NCBI GenBank assembly: GCA_964569025.1
Contig: CAZMSQ010000001.1
Location: forward strand, 403,932-467,931
Origin: CAZMSQ01 sp964569025
GTDB taxonomy: Bacteria > Bacteroidota > Bacteroidia > Chitinophagales > Saprospiraceae
Direction: 5' to 3'
DNA: 64,000 nucleotides
This document shows positions 1-5,972 of this stretch, piece by piece (position 1 is the first letter of the stretch; each line of letters opens with the position of its first letter). The position numbers and the translations under genes are program-made. Under the pieces are notes generated by a model. It was not told the DNA's origin. It searched no databases and saw only the letters and a list, made by a program, of their open reading frames with translations.

Positions 1-33
1 TCATGGATTATTGAATTGGACTGTTATGGAGCT

Positions 34-1695
34 TTAGGAAGTCGGAATATTCATGGATAAGTACTCTTGAATAAGATGCTGAGTAGAACTATCATGTCCG
101 TTGGGAAGTACACTTTGTTGTAATTCCGGGAGAATTTTTCCGGCGAGCTGCTTGCCTAACTCCACCCCCCATTGATCGAAGCTGTAGATATTCCAGATAA
201 CTCCCTGCACGAAGATTTTGTGTTCGTACAGCGCGATGAGTCGGCCGAGATTACGCGGTGTGAGTTTGGAGATGAGCAGAGTATTCGAAGGTTGGTTTCC
301 TGGAAACGTTTTGGAAGGTAACAAGCGCTCAATGAGCTGTTGAGTCATTCCCAATTCTTCCAGTTCTAAACGGGCTTCATCAGCAGTTTTACCTCTCATG
401 AGGGCTTCAGACTGAGCAAAACAGTTGGCGGCGAGTTTGTGATGGTGATCTTGCAGGGAGTCATGTGGGTTTGCAGCGAGAATAAAGTCTGAAGGGATGA
501 GACGGGTGCCTTGATGCATGAGTTGAAAGAAGGCGTGCTGTCCATTTGTACCGGGCTCGCCCCAGATAATCGGGCAGGTCTGGTATGTGGCAAACTCACC
601 TGATCGAGTTGCTCGTTTTCCATTACTTTCCATTTCTGCCTGTTGAAGGTAGGCAGGAAAACGGTGCAGATTCTGGTCATATGGAAGGATGGCACATGAT
701 TCGGCACCCAGAAAGTTTGTATTCCAGATACCGATGAGAGCGAGGATGACCGGGAGGTTGTAATCGAAAACCGCCGAACGGAAATGCTCGTCCATGTCGT
801 GCATTCCGGCAAGGAGCTCCTCGAATGCCTCAAACCCAATTGCGATGGCAATAGGCAAACCGATGGCGGAGGCCAGAGAAAACCTCCCTCCAACCCAGTC
901 CCAGAACTGGAACATTTGCGCTGAATCCATTCCAAAAGCATCTACTGCTTTCGTATTGGTAGAGATGGCAATGAAATGAGCGGAAATATGGATTTCTTTC
1001 CCGCCACTGTCTAAAAACCATTGCTTTGCCGTGTGTGCATTTGTCATGGTTTCGAGAGTCGTGAATGACTTTGATGCCACAAGAAAGAGGGTGGTTTCAG
1101 GATTCAGTGTGCGAAGCGTCTGGCTTATATGGCTTCCGTCGACATTTGACACGAAATGGGTACGAAGAGTTTGGTGGTGGTATGGTTTGAGGGCCTCAGT
1201 GACCATGACTGAGCCGAGATCGGAGCCTCCTATCCCAATATTGACCACATCTGTAATGGCTTTTCCAGTACCACCCTTCCAGTTTCCGTTTCGGACCGAT
1301 TCACTGAATTCCCGCATTTTGTTCAGTTCGTGGGTTACCAGTGGCATGACGTCCTTGCCATCTGCCATGATAGAACGACCAGATCGGTTTCGGAGGGCGA
1401 CATGGAGGACAGGGCGGTGCTCAGTTTCATTGATGGGGGTACCGGCAAACATGGCATTGATGGCCTGTTTTACCTGCATCTCTTCTGCCAATTGAAAGAG
1501 AAGAGGCATGGTTGTTTCGAGGATGCGGTTTTTGGAGTAGTCAAACAGGAAATCTTTCCAATGGACAGAAAACTTGTGAAACCGGTCAGGGTCTGTGTCG
1601 AAGAGTTCCCTCATATGAAACCCTTTGATCATGGAATGATGCGCGCGGAGTTGGCTCCACGCGTTTGTCAGGGTGGGGTCCTGTCGGTAAAGCAT
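34..1695 (-). CDS. pgi: Glucose-6-phosphate isomerase
   Basis: Interconverts glucose 6-phosphate and fructose 6-phosphate in the cytoplasm (glycolysis/gluconeogenesis). The 553-residue product has the usual length of the large bacterial Pgi type. Visible family blocks are the sugar-phosphate loop GIGGSDLGS near residue 155, VSNVDGSH, the SIS-type segment VASKSFTTLET, WDWVGGRFS, the catalytic glutamate block QAEMESNGK near 355, GEPGTNGQH, and the C-terminal catalytic lysine block QWGVELGKQLAGK near 513. The frame stays open upstream to 1860, but that part overlaps yraN and has no Pgi similarity. I chose the ATG at 1695 because LTNAWSQLRAHH right after it matches the normal Pgi N-terminus. It is divergent from yraN, with about 100 bp between the starts. 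The stop lies 33 bases from the window edge, so the gene is complete. Confidence 0.96.
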   Translation of the reverse strand: MLYRQDPTLTNAWSQLRAHHSMIKGFHMRELFDTDPDRFHKFSVHWKDFLFDYSKNRILETTMPLLFQLAEEMQVKQAINAMFAGTPINETEHRPVLHVALRNRSGRSIMADGKDVMPLVTHELNKMREFSESVRNGNWKGGTGKAITDVVNIGIGGSDLGSVMVTEALKPYHHQTLRTHFVSNVDGSHISQTLRTLNPETTLFLVASKSFTTLETMTNAHTAKQWFLDSGGKEIHISAHFIAISTNTKAVDAFGMDSAQMFQFWDWVGGRFSLASAIGLPIAIAIGFEAFEELLAGMHDMDEHFRSAVFDYNLPVILALIGIWNTNFLGAESCAILPYDQNLHRFPAYLQQAEMESNGKRATRSGEFATYQTCPIIWGEPGTNGQHAFFQLMHQGTRLIPSDFILAANPHDSLQDHHHKLAANCFAQSEALMRGKTADEARLELEELGMTQQLIERLLPSKTFPGNQPSNTLLISKLTPRNLGRLIALYEHKIFVQGVIWNIYSFDQWGVELGKQLAGKILPELQQSVLPNGHDSSTQHLIQEYLSMNIPTS

Positions 1696-1795
1696 GCCCT
1701 TTTTTGGGTGAAGATAGCAGAAAACCCTCATAAAGGCTTGACTTGTGTTGCTGATTGGCGTACCTTTCAGAACAGTACCCCAATCGACACAATAC

Positions 1796-2167
1796 ATGTC
1801 AGACCATCTTTTGCTAGGTAGAAAAGGCGAGCGTGTTGCCCAGCAGTATCTTGAGGACAAGGGCTATCAGGTGTTAGCTGCAAACTGGCGCTTCAGCAGG
1901 GCAGAAATTGACCTTGTGGTCAAAAAGGAAAACCTTTTGGTGTTTGTAGAGGTCAAGACCCGGAGTTCGGTAAGTGCCAGATTTGGCCGTCCGGAAGATG
2001 CTGTCAATGCCCATAAAGTGAAGCATCTGGGTGAGGCTGCAGCAGCCTATATGCGCGCCCATAATTATCAATGGATGTTTCGCTTCGATATCATAGGTGT
2101 AAGGATGAACCCTTCCGGAAGGTATACCATCCGGCACCTTGAAGATGCCTTTTTTCCGGGGTTATGA
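1796..2167 (+). CDS. YraN/UPF0102 family endonuclease-like protein
   Basis: A 123-residue protein of the UPF0102/YraN family, which has a restriction-endonuclease-like fold. Its cellular role is not established; a link to DNA repair or processing is generally assumed. Family landmarks are GRKGERVAQQYLEDKGY at the N-terminus, RAEIDLVVKKENLLVFVEVKTRSS (split as RAEIDLVV and VFVEVKTRSS, with the D-x-n-E-x-K nuclease-like core), and FRFDIIGV near the end. The ATG at 1796 is preferred over the in-frame ATG at 1745 because the family motif starts a few residues after it and the upstream codons overlap the pgi promoter region. It is followed after 81 bases by the start of rpmE2, which has its own promoter. 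Confidence 0.9.
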   Translation: MSDHLLLGRKGERVAQQYLEDKGYQVLAANWRFSRAEIDLVVKKENLLVFVEVKTRSSVSARFGRPEDAVNAHKVKHLGEAAAAYMRAHNYQWMFRFDIIGVRMNPSGRYTIRHLEDAFFPGL

Positions 2168-2207
2168 ATGGGAAACATCCTGACTTTCTTTTTTTTAAAA
2201 ATTGATT

Positions 2208-2215
2208 TATCTTTG
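2208..2215 (+). promoter_or_regulatory. Bacteroidetes-type -7 element for rpmE2
   Basis: TATCTTTG matches the Bacteroidetes -7 consensus TAnnTTTG exactly and lies 33 bases before the rpmE2 ATG. At the expected -33 position (about 2185-2187) there is only a T-rich TTT rather than TTG, so this is a good -7 box with a weak upstream element. Confidence 0.6.
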
Positions 2216-2248
2216 CCACCCATTTACAAACCTGAGAATTCAAAGCTC

Positions 2249-2527
2249 ATGAAAAAGGATATCCATCCGGAGAATTACCGACTGGTCGTGTTCAAGGATT
2301 TTTCTGCAGACTACGCCTTCTTGTCTCGTTCCTGCACACCAACCAGAGATACTATCGTATGGGAGGATGGCAACGAGTATCCGTTGGTAAAACTTGAAAT
2401 TTCAAGTAAATCCCATCCGTTTTTTACCGGAAAGATGAAGTTTGTAGATACTGCCGGACGTATCGACAAGTTCAATAAGAAATTTGCCAATACCCGCTTC
2501 GCCAAAAAAGAGGGTGGCGAGGAGTAG
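2249..2527 (+). CDS. rpmE2: 50S ribosomal protein L31, type B
   Basis: Component of the large ribosomal subunit. The 92-residue product begins MKKDIHPENYRLVVFKD, typical of type B L31, and contains FLSRSCTPTRDTI, YPLVKLEISSKSHPFFTGK and KFNKKFA. There is a single cysteine and no CxxC zinc pair, which identifies the zinc-free (C-) form that many bacteria use when zinc is low. The longer frame starting at 2168 is rejected because the first 27 codons cover the promoter and give a non-family sequence. It is followed by an intrinsic terminator. I saw no Zur-like palindrome in front of this copy, unlike in front of merC at 5.3 kb. Confidence 0.95.
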   Translation: MKKDIHPENYRLVVFKDFSADYAFLSRSCTPTRDTIVWEDGNEYPLVKLEISSKSHPFFTGKMKFVDTAGRIDKFNKKFANTRFAKKEGGEE

Positions 2528-2587
2528 GTTATTTTACAAGGAGTGTGTAACTCATGCTCCGGTTAGCAGTGAAATCCGGAAAAAGAG

Positions 2588-2619
2588 AAGTCCCGTTTTT
2601 GAGAATGGGGCTTTTTTTT
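2588..2619 (+). terminator. Rho-independent terminator after rpmE2
   Basis: AAGTCCC at 2588-2594 pairs with GGGGCTT at 2607-2613 (one G-T pair), followed directly by a T run. It sits 60 bases after the rpmE2 stop. Confidence 0.75.
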
Positions 2620-2658
2620 GCGTACCTGCTCTCACTCTAAGCGATTGAGGTCTGCCGA

Positions 2659-3879
2659 ATGAACACCAACCTAATTTTTTTTGACAATGATGACCGTGAT
2701 CATCTCCTCCCCTTGACCTTCACAAGGCCAATGGCTGAGCTGCGGGTTGGGGTACTTACCATTCGGGAGAAGTGGGAGCGGCATCTTGGGGGAGAGGGCT
2801 CATTCATCACTCAGGATTACCTGTCTCAAAGGTTCCCTTTAAAGATAAGTTCGGACAATATTGTCATCAACGCGGGTGTCCTGCCCAATCCGGAATTAGT
2901 GCTTCTCATTTCTGAACTTGAGGTAAATGAAGCCCTGATGCATCAGGGTGACCTGATTGCAGCCAGAATGAATGAAGCCCAGTTTCAGCGTTTGTTGAGT
3001 GATGAAGACATTGATGAGCTGGCTGGCTATGAGCTTTCGGAATCCAGCTGGATGCAGGTGCGAAGACCATGGGAACTGTTTACCATGAACAGCGCTGCCG
3101 TCGAGGCAGACTATCATTTGTTGACTTCTGGAAGAGAATCTCAGCCACTCAGTCAGACCAATCGGCTGATTGGAGACCCCGGTTCCGTTTTTCTGGAAGA
3201 TGGGGCTTCAGTTGAGTATGCCACAATCAACACCACCCAGGGTCCAGTCTATATCGGCAAGGGGGCCACAGTGATGGAGGGGAGTCTGATCAGGGGTGCA
3301 CTCGCTCTTGGTGAAGGTGCGCAACTGAAAATGGGTGCCAAAGTATATGGGCCCACAACAATCGGCCCTTGGTGCAAAGTGGGAGGGGAGGTGAATAACA
3401 TCGTGATGCTGGGTTATTCAAATAAGGGCCATGATGGCTTTCTGGGAAATGCTGTTGTTGGAGAATGGTGCAACCTCGGGGCTGATACCAATAATTCAAA
3501 CTTGAAGAATACCTATGAGGAGGTGAGGCTATGGAGTTATGCAGATCAAAAATTCTCTCCGACAGGGCTTCAGTTTTGCGGACTCATCATGGGGGACCAC
3601 TCCAAATGTGGTATCAATACCATGTTCAATACGGGCACCGTGGTGGGGGTCTTTGCCAATGTATTTGGCTCTGGTTTTCCACGGAATTTTATTCCGTCTT
3701 TTTCATGGGGAGGTGCCTCAGGATTATCGACATACCGCTTTGACAAGGCAATTGTGACTGCACCTCGAGTTATGGATCGGAGAGGGGTGGAATTTACGGA
3801 TGCTGACGAAGAGGTGCTCCGGCATATTTTCAAGGAAACTGCGGTAAACAGGGTCTGGGAGAAAAAGGATGATGAATGA
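2659..3879 (+). CDS. GlmU-like sugar nucleotidyltransferase/acetyltransferase (Bacteroidetes type)
   Basis: A 406-residue protein resembling the alternative GlmU family of Bacteroidetes (TIGR03991 type), proposed to make UDP-GlcNAc from glucosamine 1-phosphate for peptidoglycan and surface glycans. The N-terminus (NLIFFDNDDRDHLLPLTFTR, then MAELRVGVLTIREKWE) is the family signature, and it replaces the usual LxxGxGTRM nucleotidyltransferase loop. From about residue 185 a left-handed beta-helix of hexapeptide repeats follows (GPVYIGKGATVMEGSLI, GPTTIGPWCKVGGEV, IMGDHSKCGINTMFNTGTVVG). The function is by family analogy; whether both catalytic activities are present cannot be judged by eye. The next gene starts 22 bases after its stop. 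Confidence 0.88.
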   Translation: MNTNLIFFDNDDRDHLLPLTFTRPMAELRVGVLTIREKWERHLGGEGSFITQDYLSQRFPLKISSDNIVINAGVLPNPELVLLISELEVNEALMHQGDLIAARMNEAQFQRLLSDEDIDELAGYELSESSWMQVRRPWELFTMNSAAVEADYHLLTSGRESQPLSQTNRLIGDPGSVFLEDGASVEYATINTTQGPVYIGKGATVMEGSLIRGALALGEGAQLKMGAKVYGPTTIGPWCKVGGEVNNIVMLGYSNKGHDGFLGNAVVGEWCNLGADTNNSNLKNTYEEVRLWSYADQKFSPTGLQFCGLIMGDHSKCGINTMFNTGTVVGVFANVFGSGFPRNFIPSFSWGGASGLSTYRFDKAIVTAPRVMDRRGVEFTDADEEVLRHIFKETAVNRVWEKKDDE

Positions 3880-3901
3880 GTATCCTGAATGATACCTTGC
3901 A

Positions 3902-4579
3902 ATGAGGCCGCCGCTTTGGAAAAGATGGTTGAGTTATATCAAAGAGGTTCATCTGGAGGATGCCTCCAGTTCCATTAATCCGGAATTGCATGTATCACTT
4001 GTCAAGGGAAGGTGCCAATTGTATACCCACAATGCCATCTATTCCTTTGAAGATTTGTATGCGAATTACTATAAGGCGTTTGGACGCATCCCCCTCAGAC
4101 GGCTTGAAATAGACCACATGCTGGTATTGGGACTTGGGCTTGGGAGTATCCCCTGGATGCTTGAACGCTCATTTTCAAGACGGTATTACTACACTGCCGT
4201 TGAACTCGACGAAAATGTGGCGTATTTAGCTCAGAAATATGCACTTTCTGAGTTATCTTCAAGTGTTGAGATTGTCCTTGCTGATGCCTCTCTATTTGTG
4301 GCGCAAACAGAGCAGCGCTTCGACCTTATTGCCATGGATATTTTTCAGGATGATGAAATACCTCCGAAATTTGAGGAGATTGGTTTTCTTGAAGATTTGC
4401 GAAGACTAGTTGCACCCGGAGGATTGCTCATGTACAACAGGCTTTCCCGAACCGCACGAGATCTCAGTGCGACACGTACATTTTTCGAGGGGCCATTCCG
4501 GACTGTTTTTCCTGAGGCTTCCTACTTTGATCTCCGGGGCAACTGGATGCTCTTCAACAGGAATCCTTTGGAAGCTTAG
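3902..4579 (+). CDS. Spermidine synthase-like class I SAM-dependent methyltransferase
   Basis: A 225-residue cytoplasmic protein with a Rossmann methyltransferase core. Motif I is LVLGLGLGSIPWMLE near residue 80, the acidic ribose-binding residue lies in YTAVELDENV, motif II is VEIVLADASLFV, and FDLIAMDIFQDDEIP followed by LVAPGGLLMYN forms the late motifs. This is the layout of spermidine-synthase-like proteins without the N-terminal polyamine domain, so true aminopropyl transfer is unlikely and the substrate is unknown. It probably forms an operon with the GlmU-like gene 22 bases upstream. Confidence 0.8.
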   Translation: MRPPLWKRWLSYIKEVHLEDASSSINPELHVSLVKGRCQLYTHNAIYSFEDLYANYYKAFGRIPLRRLEIDHMLVLGLGLGSIPWMLERSFSRRYYYTAVELDENVAYLAQKYALSELSSSVEIVLADASLFVAQTEQRFDLIAMDIFQDDEIPPKFEEIGFLEDLRRLVAPGGLLMYNRLSRTARDLSATRTFFEGPFRTVFPEASYFDLRGNWMLFNRNPLEA

Positions 4580-4617
4580 TTTTCAGATTCTCGCATTACA
4601 CACTAAATAAATAACTC

Positions 4618-5223
4618 ATGTTTGTCATTCATATTTATCTGCGATTTGCCCTTATGGGAGTCCTTACGATTGGCGGTATAGTTTTATCAGCAACCCTTGG
4701 GTTTTGGTATGGATTTCCATTCTGGCTTATTGGTTTGGTACTTGTTATCGGATATGTGATGCTCGGTACGGTGCAGTCTGCTGCAGAGTTGATGCAAAAA
4801 ATGGATCTCGACGGGGCAGAAAAACGGCTTAGCCTGACGCTGAGTCCCAAATTGCTGTATACCGCAAACAGGGCATACTACTTTATTACAAAAGGAACAA
4901 TTGCCTTGCATCGTAAGAGAACTGATGAGGCGGAAGAATGGCTGCACAAGGCAGAAAATCTGAAATTGCCGACTGAAGACGAAGCGGCTATGGTTCAGCT
5001 TCAGCTTGCCAACATCCAGGCGACACGAAACAAATGGCAGGCAGCGCAAATTCACTTTCGCAAGGCGAAGAAGTTCAAAGTGACAAATGGTGAGATAAAG
5101 AAACAAATGAAAGAGTTTGAAAAGGTTCTCTCCAATCGTGGGCAGGTGAAAGTTATGCAGCAAAGCGGCATGAGTGGTGCTTCAGCAGCAAGCCGAAAGC
5201 GCAGGCGGCCCAGAATGCGTTAA
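4618..5223 (+). CDS. Membrane-anchored TPR-like protein of unknown function
   Basis: A 201-residue protein. Two adjacent hydrophobic helices (about residues 8-28 and 32-50) anchor it in the inner membrane. The rest is helical with tetratricopeptide-like pairs (YFITKGTIALHRKRTDEAEEWL, here as TKGTIALHRKRTDEAE; then EAAMVQLQLANIQATRNKW and AAQIHFRKAKKF), and the tail is very basic (ASRKRRRPRMR). Such proteins usually act as scaffolds. It starts 38 bases after the methyltransferase and probably belongs to the same transcription unit. I do not recognise a specific family. Confidence 0.75.
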   Translation: MFVIHIYLRFALMGVLTIGGIVLSATLGFWYGFPFWLIGLVLVIGYVMLGTVQSAAELMQKMDLDGAEKRLSLTLSPKLLYTANRAYYFITKGTIALHRKRTDEAEEWLHKAENLKLPTEDEAAMVQLQLANIQATRNKWQAAQIHFRKAKKFKVTNGEIKKQMKEFEKVLSNRGQVKVMQQSGMSGASAASRKRRRPRMR

Positions 5224-5322
5224 ATGATTTCTTCCAACCTTTCATATTGGAGAGGCGGCTATTTCCACTGAGTTTTTCCAAATGACCTTTTTGTGTCAGC
5301 ATCCTTTTCGGCATCTCGCCTT

Positions 5323-5374
5323 GCAATGATGTTGCATCTATGGCCATAATCCCGTATTTTCGCAACATTGTTGC
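5323..5374 (+). promoter_or_regulatory. merC promoter overlapped by two Zur/Fur-like palindromes
   Basis: Site 1, GCAATGATGTTGC (5323-5335), and site 2, GCAACATTGTTGC (5362-5374, a perfect GCAACA-T-TGTTGC inverted repeat), have centres 39 bp apart. Between them is a promoter: TTG at 5332-5334, a 20-nt spacer, and TATTTTCG at 5355-5362, one mismatch from TAnnTTTG. Site 1 therefore covers the -33 element, and site 2 covers the end of the -7 box and the predicted start of transcription, as expected of a repressor operator. Assignment to a Fur-family (Zur) regulator is inference. Confidence 0.6.
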
Positions 5375-5423
5375 ATGTAGATTCGTTTGTGGACTGGTTG
5401 CCAAACCGGGAGATAAGCGGAAA

Positions 5424-5837
5424 ATGGACAAGACTATGCGAAGAAGGGGGTTTTTTGGTAAATTGAATCTTGACTTCCTGGGTATGTCAGCTTCTCTTTT
5501 ATGCGCTGTTCATTGCTCGGTGTTGCCCCTTTTGTTGACGGTGGGTTTGTTAGGCGGTTTTTCATGGCTTGAGCACCCGGCAGTAGAGATTACTTTTATT
5601 TTCAGTAGCCTGATGCTTGCCTGGCTATCTCTTTTACCCGGTTGGCGGCGGGGTCATGGAAGAATTGAGCCTGTGCTGACAATGTTGGTTGGCTTTGGAC
5701 TTATTGTTCTGGCACATGTCTTTCACGAGCAATATGAAGGTCTATTAATGACGCTTGGTGGATTGGCAATTGCAGTTGCACATTTCCTAAACTGGCGGCT
5801 TTCTAAGAAATTTGGCTGTTTGCTGAGCTCCTCTTAA
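5424..5837 (+). CDS. MerC-domain inner-membrane protein
   Basis: A 137-residue membrane protein of the MerC family (four predicted helices), originally described as mercury transporters; in Bacteroidetes such genes are more often linked to metal homeostasis. The signature is in helix 1: LGMSASLLCAVHCSVLPLLL, with the Cys-Ala-Val-His-Cys metal-binding pair. Further helices are about VEITFIFSSLMLAWLSLL, VLTMLVGFGLIVLAHVF and LLMTLGGLAIAVAHF. The ATG at 5424 is chosen because the family match begins just after it, and the upstream ATG at 5340 would place the operator/promoter inside the gene. The likely regulation is metal-dependent repression through the two palindromes upstream. No adjacent fur-type gene is present in the window. 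Confidence 0.82.
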   Translation: MDKTMRRRGFFGKLNLDFLGMSASLLCAVHCSVLPLLLTVGLLGGFSWLEHPAVEITFIFSSLMLAWLSLLPGWRRGHGRIEPVLTMLVGFGLIVLAHVFHEQYEGLLMTLGGLAIAVAHFLNWRLSKKFGCLLSSS

Positions 5838-5879
5838 TCTCGCACGGGGGTAGTGTAATTGATTTGGTATCACACTCAA

Positions 5880-5912
5880 AACAAAACCGGCCAACGCAAA
5901 GCGTTAGCCGGT
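5880..5912 (-). terminator. Terminator of the haem peroxidase gene
   Basis: ACCGGCCAACGC and GCGTTAGCCGGT form a 12-bp stem with one mismatch around an AAA loop (5886-5912). On the minus strand it is followed by TTTTGTTTTG, placing it correctly 60 bases after the peroxidase stop. The stem may also block read-through from merC on the other strand. Confidence 0.7.
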
Positions 5913-5972
5913 CTCATCATTTACTAAATCCTTAATCCGATAAAATTAGGGAATTGTGTCCTGCAAAGATAG

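Noticed and set aside
1696..1860. N-terminal extension of Pgi by 55 residues
   Set aside because: It overlaps yraN and has no Pgi similarity; the ATG at 1695 gives the normal family length.
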